From: a virus
Virus record (IMG/VR): IMGVR_UViG_3300032245_000936
Location: 48,658-112,657 of that record
Length of the DNA: 64,000 bases
Direction: 5' to 3' (one strand)
This document shows positions 1 through 7,795 of this stretch, piece by piece. The stretch's first letter is position 1, and the number at the start of each line of letters is the position of its first letter. The position numbers and the translations under genes are program-made. The notes under the pieces were generated by a model, which was given only the letters and a program-made list of their open reading frames with translations, was not told the origin of the DNA and ran no database searches.

Positions 1-308
1 GTATCAAAACGAGGCAGTAAATCGCGATAGCGTTTGATAAACAATCCGTTGGTATTGATACTAGGGCGGCAACCTTTTGCCTCCAATGCGTCTAGTATGT
101 AAACAATGTCCTCACGTTTCATTGTACCAACTTCGCCACCGCTGAGTGTTACATTATAGCCAGGTATTATTTTATCTATTTTTTCTTTAACCTGATCCAT
201 GCCAAGTTTAGGACGATTGTGTGTGTCCACACAGCAATAGTTACAATGCCATTGGCATACCCATGTAACCACAAGTTCAATTTCTTTTTCTTTTGCTTGT
301 ATTGCCAT
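1..308 (-). CDS. Radical SAM protein, small phage type (C-terminus beyond window)
   Basis: The reading frame starts at ATG 308 and runs off the left edge, so only about 102 residues are seen. The radical SAM signature is visible near residue 18 as CQWHCNYC (CX3CX2C), which ligates the 4Fe-4S cluster that cleaves S-adenosylmethionine. A glycine-rich LSGGEVGT segment follows near residue 56 in the position of the usual GGE motif. The start codon shares one base with the stop of the preceding gene (TGATG), so translation is coupled. It is a clear paralogue of the next two genes upstream, which share the C-x-W-x-C-x-Y-C core followed by a conserved D-x-HN-R/Q-P/A stretch. The substrate is unknown. 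It may be the end of the radical SAM operon or be followed by more genes outside the window. Confidence 0.85.
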   Translation of the reverse strand, partial: MAIQAKEKEIELVVTWVCQWHCNYCCVDTHNRPKLGMDQVKEKIDKIIPGYNVTLSGGEVGTMKREDIVYILDALEAKGCRPSINTNGLFIKRYRDLLPRFD

Positions 309-889
309 CAGTGCCACCTTGCCACAACTGTAACAAACTCATCCAGGCTATATGGATGAACCTTGTGCCCGTGTTGGTTGAAGAAGTCCATCATTAGATT
401 CAAACTAATCTTGCGTTGACTACGTACATCAGGCAACAACAAGAACTTGATATGAGGATACTTCTCTATCATTTTATGTATGCTTCCATCCAGGAAGTTT
501 GTATTGGTTACTACCAATGCGTAGAACACATGATCTAATTCTAAATTAGGAAACTCTATGTCGTCGGGCAGATACTCCACGCAATGATAATGTATCTTTC
601 CAAACTCATGTACCAATGGCATGTGTTGCCTGAAGAACAACCCGTTTGTCAACAGGTCAATTATACAGTTCTTGTCCTTGAGCAGTTTTATTATCAACTC
701 CAACTGCTCACGTTTCAGTAACCCAGGCTCTCCTCCGCCAAACGTGACCTCTGTGTCGGGTTCAATGGCCTTTACCCTGCGTAGTACTTCTTCAAAAGGC
801 AGCTCTGGTTGGTTGTGTATATCTGCAACACAATAGTCACAGTGCCAGTTGCACTTGTTGGTTAAAGGCAATTCAATTTCTTTTTTCAT
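308..889 (-). CDS. Radical SAM protein, small phage type
   Basis: About 193 residues from ATG 889. The frame is open to 931, but ATG 889 sits in an ATGA overlap with the stop of the gene before it, has AAAGG a short way upstream, and gives a radical SAM-like N-terminus. Near residue 11 is CNWHCDYC (CX3CX2C), followed by a GGGEPGLL segment like the GGE motif that helps hold the SAM amino group. The protein is about the size of a minimal, incomplete-barrel radical SAM enzyme and has no C-terminal SPASM or twitch cysteines. It is a tandem paralogue of its two neighbours. Which reaction it performs cannot be told; the compact size is reminiscent of QueE-like enzymes, but I see no diagnostic feature of that family. 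Confidence 0.88.
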   Translation of the reverse strand: MKKEIELPLTNKCNWHCDYCVADIHNQPELPFEEVLRRVKAIEPDTEVTFGGGEPGLLKREQLELIIKLLKDKNCIIDLLTNGLFFRQHMPLVHEFGKIHYHCVEYLPDDIEFPNLELDHVFYALVVTNTNFLDGSIHKMIEKYPHIKFLLLPDVRSQRKISLNLMMDFFNQHGHKVHPYSLDEFVTVVARWH

Positions 890-1560
890 CTCAATGCCTT
901 TAACTTGCGGATATTGTTTACTTCCCAGCAACTGGTAATCAAATGTAGATAGCTGTCAGGTGCAATACGATCTTTATACTGATTATATACTTTGAATCCA
1001 TTGGCTCTGCTCAATCCTTTGCCAATTACATTATCTGCTCCAAATACTAAAAATCTGATATCCGGATATTGATTGATATAAAAGTCCAAACGGTGCATGG
1101 TATCATCTGTGATTACCAATTGAAAATCAATTTTGGATATATCAACGTGCTCAGGAATCCAAATGTCATCATTGTCTAAATGTTCACTACAGTGATATAA
1201 AAAACTGTCTGGGATATGGCATAGATTTTTGTGTTTTTTAAAAAATGTTCCATTGGTGTTTACATTAACAAAGCATCCTTTATTCTTTAACTCTGTTAAC
1301 ACCCATTCCATAACAGCATGATCAATGAGCCCTGGCTCGCCACCAGTTAATGCAACATCACTGTTTCCTGGTATTGCTTCAACTTTTTGTTTTATGTCAT
1401 GATAGGTTACATCAGCTCTGTTGTGTGTGTCCTCAGAGCAGTAGTCGCAGAACCAATTACACTTATAGGTTAGGTACAAGGTATAACTGTTAGCTCCATC
1501 AAGTCCTCCTTGAAAGAATTCATAGTTGTCGTGCTTTACTCTTGGCAATTGATTGCTCAT
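886..1560 (-). CDS. Radical SAM protein, small phage type
   Basis: 224 residues starting at ATG 1560, which overlaps the stop of the upstream gene by 4 bases (ATGA). The cluster motif CNWFCDYC lies near residue 34 and is preceded by a YTLYLTYKC strand as in its paralogues; the GGE motif is LTGGEPGLID. It carries an N-terminal extension of about 20 residues that the next two small radical SAM proteins lack. No accessory iron-sulfur cluster cysteines are seen at the C-terminus. Three such small paralogues in a row indicate tandem duplication, perhaps with separate substrates or as subunits of one complex (inference). Confidence 0.88.
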   Translation of the reverse strand: MSNQLPRVKHDNYEFFQGGLDGANSYTLYLTYKCNWFCDYCSEDTHNRADVTYHDIKQKVEAIPGNSDVALTGGEPGLIDHAVMEWVLTELKNKGCFVNVNTNGTFFKKHKNLCHIPDSFLYHCSEHLDNDDIWIPEHVDISKIDFQLVITDDTMHRLDFYINQYPDIRFLVFGADNVIGKGLSRANGFKVYNQYKDRIAPDSYLHLITSCWEVNNIRKLKALR

Positions 1561-2609
1561 TTGTAAAACCCTTTTCTATAAAAATTTACCTGTGTGATTT
1601 TTTCACCCGGAGCCGGAGTCAGTACCACATCTTTGATCTGTTTCTCAACACCATCACAGATGTAATAATGTTTACACTCTAAGCAGTCCTTGGTTTTATA
1701 GTATGTGCGGTTGCGTTTGAATGCGGCTGCATCATACATGGCCTTGAGTGGATCAGCGCGATATGTTTCAGGATCGATGTCACCATTGTATACCGCAATA
1801 TTCCAATCATATACATCATAGATATGTTGATAATAATTGCAAACGTATTGTTCATAGCCTGTCATGAAGCAATAAGGTGTGTACCTTACGTTGATTTTTT
1901 TAACTTGATCTTTTAACAAATCAATGGCCTGATGTACATAAGGTGTAACTTCAGCGTAGTTGATAGTGTCTTGTTTGCCAGCATCGTCCCAATAGTTGAG
2001 AGTGAGAAAGTTCACTTCAAAGGGTTGTAGTTCTTGCATCAGTGCCACAAACTTTGTGGGCAAGGATTTGTAGTTCCGGTGAGTCACTGTGCAATTAACA
2101 CGAACCAAAATGCCTAACTCATGTGCATTGTGTATGGCCTGGACAATATTTTCAAAGCCCTTGCGATGACCTACTAATATGTTGTGAGACTCTTTGTCAT
2201 AACCATGTACACTAAATAGGATTTCTTCTAGTCCGTGTTCTTTTGATTTTGCTAAGAATTCTTTATTGGCAAATTTGTACCCATTGCTCAGTGTACTGAT
2301 TTTCAATCCATGCCCGCGGCAGTAGTCTAGTATATCAAACCATTGCTTGTGAATACTGCTTTCTCCACCACTAAGGTCTACTTCTTTAATTCCACAAGCA
2401 ATCAAATAATCAATGCGTTCTTTTATTTTTTCAAACTCAGTTACTTCATCAAGCTGTGTTTTGTAATAGCAGAACTCACAACGATAGTTGCAATGTGTGC
2501 CAGTGTCTAGTTTGGCACGATTGCACATAGGCTCGTTACTATCAATCTGTAACTTATTGCTCAGCTCGTTGTATAGTCTCACGTTCAATCTCTTGGTATT
2601 GTTGGTCAA
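1557..2609 (-). CDS. Radical SAM protein with C-terminal cysteine cluster (SPASM/twitch-like)
   Basis: Up to 350 residues. The first possible start is a TTG at 2609, inside the end of the upstream gene (56-base overlap); ATG 2528 would give a protein starting just before the catalytic motif and is a plausible alternative start. HCNYRCEFCYY contains the CX3CX2C cluster motif, and LSGGESSIH is the GGE motif. Near the C-terminus CLECKHYYIC (CX2CX5C) is the type of cysteine set that binds an auxiliary iron-sulfur cluster in twitch/SPASM enzymes, which commonly modify peptides or proteins. The middle resembles a full radical SAM partial barrel. It differs from the three small radical SAM proteins that follow it. 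Substrate unknown; a peptide substrate is possible from the accessory cysteines. Confidence 0.88.
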   Translation of the reverse strand: MTNNTKRLNVRLYNELSNKLQIDSNEPMCNRAKLDTGTHCNYRCEFCYYKTQLDEVTEFEKIKERIDYLIACGIKEVDLSGGESSIHKQWFDILDYCRGHGLKISTLSNGYKFANKEFLAKSKEHGLEEILFSVHGYDKESHNILVGHRKGFENIVQAIHNAHELGILVRVNCTVTHRNYKSLPTKFVALMQELQPFEVNFLTLNYWDDAGKQDTINYAEVTPYVHQAIDLLKDQVKKINVRYTPYCFMTGYEQYVCNYYQHIYDVYDWNIAVYNGDIDPETYRADPLKAMYDAAAFKRNRTYYKTKDCLECKHYYICDGVEKQIKDVVLTPAPGEKITQVNFYRKGFYK

Positions 2610-3399
2610 TTGGCTCTGGATCAGCCTGATATTTCTTTTTACTTGCCACCATCAATTTAAATGATGACACCGATTCTTTATAACAAGTCCTACTAAAACT
2701 ACTGCAATGATTTAAACATATACTTTGGCTATCAAAGAACTTGTATCTAATAGGGTGCTCTAATGCTTCCTTTAGTGACACTGTGTTTAGATTTGCAAAG
2801 GCCAACTTATCATTATAAGGAACATTGTCTTTTACGAACTTACAAAACATCACATCACCATTGGCCAATATCTTGGGCATACTGTGAAAATGGCATTTGA
2901 GTTTAGAGTTGAATTCTTCGTTTATTTTTGTGCCGGTGTAATTGAAAACATAGTTTCGATCGCGGCGCTCTAGGTTGTAACGTATACCGGCTGCATCAAG
3001 TTCATCAATTCGACGATGCACAATATCAAATAAATTTTTATCCATGCCGGTTAGCTCTTTGAACTTTTCTGGAGTGTCACCATAATAACTGATACAGAAT
3101 TTAATATTGGTCATACCAATTTTTTTCAGCTTCTCTACATTCACTGCGGTTACATTGGTAAACACAATGGTGTATTTCATATGCGTGTTTACAAAATCAA
3201 GCATTTCATAAATGTCAGGATGCAGGAATGGTTCGCCTTTTGCAGGAATCAAATCAACTTCTGTTATGCCCATTGCCTTTGCTTCTAAAATAATTCTTTT
3301 GAATAATTCTAGATCCATATACTGCGGCTCGGTGATATCTTTGGCTTTGCAAAAATAGCATTTGAAATTGCAATACTCAATGATTTCTACCACTATCAT
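2554..3399 (-). CDS. Radical SAM/SPASM-type protein
   Basis: 281 residues from ATG 3399, in an ATGA overlap with the upstream gene. CNFKCYFC (CX3CX2C) lies near residue 10, and LIPAKGEPFLHPD replaces the usual GGEP with KGEP, a known variant of the motif. In the C-terminal third KCHFHS, then GDVMFC (GX4C) and later CLNHCSSFSRTC give the cysteine spacing expected of a SPASM-like domain holding one or two auxiliary clusters. SPASM enzymes include peptide maturases and sulfatase-maturing enzymes, as well as other enzymes. The last 30 residues are charged and may be a linker; they overlap the start region of the next gene. Substrate not known. Confidence 0.88.
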   Translation of the reverse strand: MIVVEIIEYCNFKCYFCKAKDITEPQYMDLELFKRIILEAKAMGITEVDLIPAKGEPFLHPDIYEMLDFVNTHMKYTIVFTNVTAVNVEKLKKIGMTNIKFCISYYGDTPEKFKELTGMDKNLFDIVHRRIDELDAAGIRYNLERRDRNYVFNYTGTKINEEFNSKLKCHFHSMPKILANGDVMFCKFVKDNVPYNDKLAFANLNTVSLKEALEHPIRYKFFDSQSICLNHCSSFSRTCYKESVSSFKLMVASKKKYQADPEPIDQQYQEIERETIQRAEQ

Positions 3400-4289
3400 A
3401 TTATGCCTTTAAGGATGTCCACTATCTCATCATTGGGCTTTAGATGGATGCTGTCAAACTTATAGTCAATATCCCAGCGTCTCCAATACAGTCCTAGATC
3501 TTCTGCCCAGTAATCTATATCATGATAAATTACCTCTTTGCTGTAGTATTTACATTCGGCTATGAAACGAGGCGAACAATCCCACTTTCTTTCAACTGGA
3601 GTGTACACATACGTGGTAAACTGTTCAAACAGATTGTCTACTGGTGGAAGTATAAACGTAATTCCAGTCACTGGAGTTGGTTGATTTTCTGCATTGGTAA
3701 TTGCAACAATAGGTTTATTGTATCTTGCAAAGTCTGCCCAATCTTTTATATTGCGGCAGTTTTTGGTGGCATACAGCAATATTTGATTTTTGCTTTCGCC
3801 AATGGTTTTTAGTCGACTAAAGAGTATTTTCTTTTTATAGTTGATTCCGTTGGTTTTGACAGGATCATACACACGGTCGTCTTGTAAGATGTAGACGTTG
3901 TGTTTATCATTGTCTTTGATCTCTTTGTTTCCGCAAGCAAAGAAGATGATGTTGTCAAATAACAGCGTGTACTCTTGTGCATTTACAATACCTCCGTCTG
4001 TAAATAAAATATTACGGCCACGTAACAAACTAGGGCGATTGCCGAACACAGTATGTGCGCGAATATCGGCAATTTCATGATCTGTAAAATCATACTTGTT
4101 TCTAATACTTCTCTCAACGGTTTGCCAATCAATATCTTCTCCTAAAAAAATTCCCACTTTAAAATGATCTTTGAGTACGTGATAGTAGTCAAATACTTCA
4201 AAGGTATGTCCACACACGCCGTGATTGTTGTTGCTCCAGGTATAGCTGAGCCAGAGATCGTACGAAGGATCTAATTGTATTATTTTCAT
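3396..4289 (-). CDS. Unknown protein, possible glycosyltransferase-like fold
   Basis: 297 residues; both ends overlap its neighbours by 4 bases (ATGA), so it is coupled within the operon. No catalytic motif is recognised. It is related to the next upstream gene: both start with a short strand, then an aromatic F-E-x-F/Y-x-x-x-x-x-L pattern (TFEVFDYYHVL here), then an alternation of hydrophobic strands and helices ending with a polar tail. The segment after residue 230 (SPRFIAECKYYSKEVIYHD) looks like a nucleotide-sugar binding half of a GT-B enzyme, but this is an impression, not a proven match. Given the sugar dehydrogenase-like gene at the head of the operon, a role in glycan transfer is conceivable. 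No signal peptide or membrane segment is seen. Confidence 0.7.
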   Translation of the reverse strand: MKIIQLDPSYDLWLSYTWSNNNHGVCGHTFEVFDYYHVLKDHFKVGIFLGEDIDWQTVERSIRNKYDFTDHEIADIRAHTVFGNRPSLLRGRNILFTDGGIVNAQEYTLLFDNIIFFACGNKEIKDNDKHNVYILQDDRVYDPVKTNGINYKKKILFSRLKTIGESKNQILLYATKNCRNIKDWADFARYNKPIVAITNAENQPTPVTGITFILPPVDNLFEQFTTYVYTPVERKWDCSPRFIAECKYYSKEVIYHDIDYWAEDLGLYWRRWDIDYKFDSIHLKPNDEIVDILKGII

Positions 4290-5074
4290 CTGAGCATTGC
4301 CTTTACCATTACATCATCTTGTGTCAGTGTGTAATTAGTCAGTCCGTTTTGTTTGATATCATTGTAGCGTAGCATGATTGAATCTACACCTGTATAGACT
4401 TCTTCTACTGTGACTTGTTTATTGTAATAAAATCCCTCAGGGATGATTCGATTGTTGCTGTCTCGTACCACATGTATATAATGCACTGCATCAATCAATT
4501 CAAACAAGTTGCCTACTCCAGTGTGTTGCTTCTTTAGTATAATTGGTCGATTGAACTGTTTCTTTAATCGTTCATATTCAAATCGAATAAACTGTGGGTC
4601 CAGACAACTCACAAACACGCCAGGTGCTGAAGTTGTTAGCTGTGGGAATATTTCAAAGTTTAATTTTAGATAGCAGAACACATCGTAGTATTGAAAATCA
4701 TAGCTTCCGTAGTAGGTTACAGATCTTTGATTGCGGTAGCGGAACCATTCGTGTTCTTCGTTGCTAAAACAATGTACTTCGTTGGTGAAAAACTCTCGGC
4801 ATTGACGAAATGTATCAACATCCAGTACCAGAGTTCTGTCTAGATCAAGTTGATAGAGTTCGGTGAGTTTGATTGGAACAATGCCGTCTGTGAAAATTTG
4901 ATATTTTTGAGAAAGTATGTTTGCGACGAGGCGAAGATCGCCTTCTGTTATGCCTATAACATAAAATTGAACATCAGTATATTTTTGTAAAAACTTAAAA
5001 TATTCAAAGCAGTAAAACAGAGTTCCGTTGATCTTGTTATGTGGTTTGTGTTTGTACACCACTCCAAGTTTCAT
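4286..5074 (-). CDS. Unknown protein, paralogue of the downstream gene
   Basis: 262 residues from ATG 5074. It shares with the following gene the N-terminal pattern FEYFKFLQKYTDVQFYVIG (compare FEVFDYYHVLKDHFKVGIF), which suggests an old duplication or a heterodimer. Rossmann-like alternation of strands and helices is visible through most of the protein, with a possible second half beginning near residue 150. There is no recognisable DxD, HxxE or other catalytic signature, so glycosyltransferase is only a guess. It lies one base from the stop-start of the gene before it and so is part of the same transcript as the radical SAM genes. Confidence 0.68.
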   Translation of the reverse strand: MKLGVVYKHKPHNKINGTLFYCFEYFKFLQKYTDVQFYVIGITEGDLRLVANILSQKYQIFTDGIVPIKLTELYQLDLDRTLVLDVDTFRQCREFFTNEVHCFSNEEHEWFRYRNQRSVTYYGSYDFQYYDVFCYLKLNFEIFPQLTTSAPGVFVSCLDPQFIRFEYERLKKQFNRPIILKKQHTGVGNLFELIDAVHYIHVVRDSNNRIIPEGFYYNKQVTVEEVYTGVDSIMLRYNDIKQNGLTNYTLTQDDVMVKAMLR

Positions 5075-5075
5075 A

Positions 5076-5690
5076 TTAAAATCTTGCGTAGAAGTCTTCT
5101 AAAAAGTTTTGTTCTATTGTTTTAACTTCTTCTTGTGTGTTAGACAATTTAATTGCAGTGCGGAATGCACTGAACTTTCTTTCTAGCTGTGCCACAGATT
5201 CAATTTCATCTTTGTAGTTTAGATAATCTTCTAACTTGGTAATCAGTTTCTCGTCGCCGGTTTCAAGTATTTCCAAATACTTTTCTTCACGGTTGTCATT
5301 GGTGATGAAATATCCAGCATTGGCTAGATCGTTGTTGAGCATGATAAATCCATACATGGTCAGCCCAGCAATCTTGGAAAGCTCTGGTGTAATCAACATG
5401 CGAATTTTTATCATGGCTGCATTTCTTGCTTCCTGGAGAGGGTCTGTTTCCATAAGGTCAATGACCTCAAACTCCCCGGGCAATACTTCCGTGGTTCTGA
5501 GAGTTTTACTGATATGAATAGTTTTGTTTTCAACCACTGCTTTTTTCATCATCTCAGCACTCATGTAACTGAGTTTGAGATATTTTTCTTGGTGGTCCGC
5601 CGGGGCATCTAATGTGTTGTTGACCACATTAGTTACCCGGTAGTAAGTGCCGCAGTCAATGACGTGGGCCAGATCGTAAAGCATTGTCAT
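5076..5690 (-). CDS. Unknown phage protein between fibre-type protein and glycosyltransferase-like pair
   Basis: 204 residues from ATG 5690, which has GAGGA at good spacing; the frame is open up to a TTG at 5714. The protein appears soluble: an N-terminal alpha/beta part, then from about residue 90 largely helical and charged (PLQEARNAAMIKIRMLI, then a C-terminal run of acidic helices). There are no cysteines beyond one near the N-terminus and no known motif. It directly follows the Cys-rich S74 protein, the usual place for a fibre assembly chaperone or a capping protein, but nothing in the sequence proves that role. Confidence 0.65.
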   Translation of the reverse strand: MTMLYDLAHVIDCGTYYRVTNVVNNTLDAPADHQEKYLKLSYMSAEMMKKAVVENKTIHISKTLRTTEVLPGEFEVIDLMETDPLQEARNAAMIKIRMLITPELSKIAGLTMYGFIMLNNDLANAGYFITNDNREEKYLEILETGDEKLITKLEDYLNYKDEIESVAQLERKFSAFRTAIKLSNTQEEVKTIEQNFLEDFYARF

Positions 5691-5716
5691 AATTGATTCC
5701 TCATTGTATACCAAAT

Positions 5717-6385
5717 TCAGATTGGTAAGAGTTTATAGTTCACCATGTAAAATCCGCGAGCATCCTTCTTTAATGCTTGTTCATGTTTGGTTCCAACTAG
5801 TTCTTGAGCAATAACGCCAACATACTCTGTGGCTTTGTCCCAGATATATGTCCAAGAATAGATATTCAGACCATTGCGTGTTTCAATGAACTTGATGTTT
5901 TCTTTGAGACGTTGATCACTGTAGTTACAACCGCAGTCGTTGTGACAACTACAAACGTTGTTACAGGAGCAGTCTGAATTACAAATACAATCTTGGCGAA
6001 TTACATCGTAACGTGCTTTGAGCTCCGTCCAATGAGTAATCTGTACCTTTGTGCCTGCGGCCAGCGAAGCCGGAACTGTGGTCAGATATGCTACCATAGT
6101 ACGAAGATTGTTGTATTGTCCTGACGTGGCTGTGGTTGCGCCCGGTGAAAATGCAGTTCCCTCATACAATGTGTATGGGCCGTAATCGCCATGAGAATCA
6201 TAACGAGCAATCTCGTCACGAATACTGCTACGTAATAAATTTATATCTGCGGCTGTTACCTTACCACCTTGAGCCCATTCATTACTCATGGTAATGGCTC
6301 TGTTAGTAGAGCAGCCAGGACGGTGATTTGAACAGGATGATGTGCCTGTTCCGTGGTCAGTGCAGTGTGAACCAGAGCATGCCAT
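5717..6385 (-). CDS. Cys-rich virion-type protein with C-terminal S74 self-cleaving chaperone
   Basis: 222 residues from ATG 6385; its ribosome site (GGAAGGAA) lies in the last codons of the upstream gene. Three parts are visible. Residues 1-30 are rich in Cys, Ser, Thr and His, with Cys at 3, 8, 18 and 25. Residues 33-130 look like a fibre or spike domain. Residues 133-153 form four CxC units separated by three residues (CIC, CSC, CSC, CGC). From 156, SDQRLKENI and GVIAQEL mark the peptidase S74 intramolecular chaperone, in which the Ser of SD and the Lys of RLK form the autocleavage dyad in endosialidases and T5/GA-1 fibres. Cleavage before S156 would leave the CxC array at the new C-terminus of a trimer. 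Radical SAM genes lie on both sides, so thioether formation, disulfides or metal binding are possible (inference). Confidence 0.85.
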   Translation of the reverse strand: MACSGSHCTDHGTGTSSCSNHRPGCSTNRAITMSNEWAQGGKVTAADINLLRSSIRDEIARYDSHGDYGPYTLYEGTAFSPGATTATSGQYNNLRTMVAYLTTVPASLAAGTKVQITHWTELKARYDVIRQDCICNSDCSCNNVCSCHNDCGCNYSDQRLKENIKFIETRNGLNIYSWTYIWDKATEYVGVIAQELVGTKHEQALKKDARGFYMVNYKLLPI

Positions 6386-6389
6386 TTGG

Positions 6390-7565
6390 TTAAGTTCCTT
6401 CCATTTCTAATTGTTTTGCTTTTTCAGTAACAACTTGTAATTCGTTGTCAAGGTAGGATTGAACGGTTCTATCAATTTCACCAAATGCCTTAAAAAAGCC
6501 ACACATGTTGTTTACCCAACGATCAGTCCAACGATCGAAGTAATCTTCTTTTTTGCTATTGTCTAAACTGGACACTGGGCAAATCATACAAGTCGTAGCA
6601 ACACAGCCTTTGCAAATATCTGAAACTGTACGAATTGGAATGCTGTATGTTTCACTCATCTTGGCTACGTCGTCAACAAAACTGTCTTGGTCAATACTAC
6701 TGCCTCTCATGAGTTCTTTGTTTGGACTGTACAAAGATCCATGGCAAGCATAGCTTTGTCCATCAACGTCAATGGCGTGCATGTTGGCACCAGACGCACA
6801 GTGTACTTTTGTGTCGCCGCCGTCAAACCATGACATCAAATGATGATTGTGCTCACGATAGAATTTGATTTCTTCTCGCGCAACCATTAACATTTCTTTT
6901 CTAAAATCTTCAATCATCTTAGGCAAGTCGCCAGATGGAATCTCATTCACATAATCAATTGTAGGAGCATAGGTCACTGTGATATTTCTACCAATGCTGT
7001 TTAGACGTTGGTGTAAATCACGGAAGTCTAACCAAGTCTTGTAAAGACCAGTCATGCTCTTGAGAGGAATGGTGCTTTTCAATGAGATGTTAATACCTTT
7101 ACGTGCAAAGTATTCAATGTTCTCTACCACTGTGGAGCTGGTTGGTTTACCAGTGTGAGTTAAACGGAATTTGTCATTGATGTCTTTTCCGTCGTAACTG
7201 ATTTGAATCTGTAGTTTGCTAGTATCTACTGCATCAAAAATATCTTCTAGGCGCTTGCGGTTATAACCATTGGTGTAGATATGAAATTCAATCTCAGGAT
7301 ACTCATTGAATTCATTCATTACATCAATAATCATTTTACCATTTAGTGTTGGCTCACCACCCCAGAAGCTGATGTTCAAGCTGTCATATTTGTTGCGGAA
7401 CCAAGGTGACTTTCTTAGTTCGTGAATACGCTGTTTAACTAGATCTAGTTTGTCGTCTAGACGTTGTTTGTTGGTCTTCACACCCTCAAAGCAATAGGTG
7501 CAACCCAAGTTGCACAAAGCAGTGGTGGTGATTTCGATAGTAAATTGTCCTAAACGTTCATTCAT
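6390..7565 (-). CDS. Radical SAM/SPASM maturase-like protein
   Basis: 391 residues from ATG 7565 (4-base overlap with the upstream stop). CNLGCTYCFE near residue 18 is the CX3CX2C motif in its peptide-maturase form, and FWGGEPTLN is the GGEPTL motif. The C-terminal third shows the SPASM pattern: HCASG, then GQSYACHG (GX4C), then CKGCVATTCMIC, and a last cysteine in MCGFF. This layout is that of anaerobic sulfatase-maturing enzymes and peptide cyclases, which modify Cys, Ser or other side chains on protein substrates. It sits 4 bases before the Cys-rich S74 protein, making that protein the natural first candidate substrate. That link is inference; family membership is firm. Confidence 0.93.
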   Translation of the reverse strand: MNERLGQFTIEITTTALCNLGCTYCFEGVKTNKQRLDDKLDLVKQRIHELRKSPWFRNKYDSLNISFWGGEPTLNGKMIIDVMNEFNEYPEIEFHIYTNGYNRKRLEDIFDAVDTSKLQIQISYDGKDINDKFRLTHTGKPTSSTVVENIEYFARKGINISLKSTIPLKSMTGLYKTWLDFRDLHQRLNSIGRNITVTYAPTIDYVNEIPSGDLPKMIEDFRKEMLMVAREEIKFYREHNHHLMSWFDGGDTKVHCASGANMHAIDVDGQSYACHGSLYSPNKELMRGSSIDQDSFVDDVAKMSETYSIPIRTVSDICKGCVATTCMICPVSSLDNSKKEDYFDRWTDRWVNNMCGFFKAFGEIDRTVQSYLDNELQVVTEKAKQLEMEGT

Positions 7566-7795
7566 TGTGTGTCTTTCCCCATGGTCATAATTTCATCTAA
7601 AATGCTCATCATACGATCATCTGAAACTTTTTCTTCTTCAGGTTGAATAATCAACGCCATTTCAGCTGCCATGTGTAAAAGTTTATCGGATTCGTCCTGA
7701 AATTCTTGCACATTTGACAAGTGTTTGGATGCTTCCAGTAGATGATTGCTGGCATAAAACAGCGCCTTGTTCATCTTTTTAATGCTAGTTGACAT
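7562..7795 (-). CDS. Small helical protein between two SPASM radical SAM genes
   Basis: 77 residues from ATG 7795 (the frame is open to a TTG at 7801). It overlaps both neighbours (11 bases upstream, 4 downstream), so it is embedded in the coupled operon. The sequence is almost wholly helical with amphipathic pattern, many Met and charged residues, and no cysteine, so it is not a ranthipeptide or sactipeptide precursor. Its position between two maturase-like enzymes would fit a partner or adaptor protein, but it lacks any recognisable winged-helix RiPP recognition element. Function unknown. Confidence 0.7.
   Translation of the reverse strand: MSTSIKKMNKALFYASNHLLEASKHLSNVQEFQDESDKLLHMAAEMALIIQPEEEKVSDDRMMSILDEIMTMGKDTQ

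Noticed and set aside
1-1560. Small radical SAM proteins as QueE for deazaguanine synthesis
   Set aside because: No other pathway genes such as QueC, QueD or FolE are seen in the window, and no specific QueE features were recognised; kept only as an alternative.
7562-7795. Small gene between SPASM enzymes as a RiPP precursor
   Set aside because: It has no Cys and no repeated core; the Cys-rich S74 protein is a better candidate substrate.
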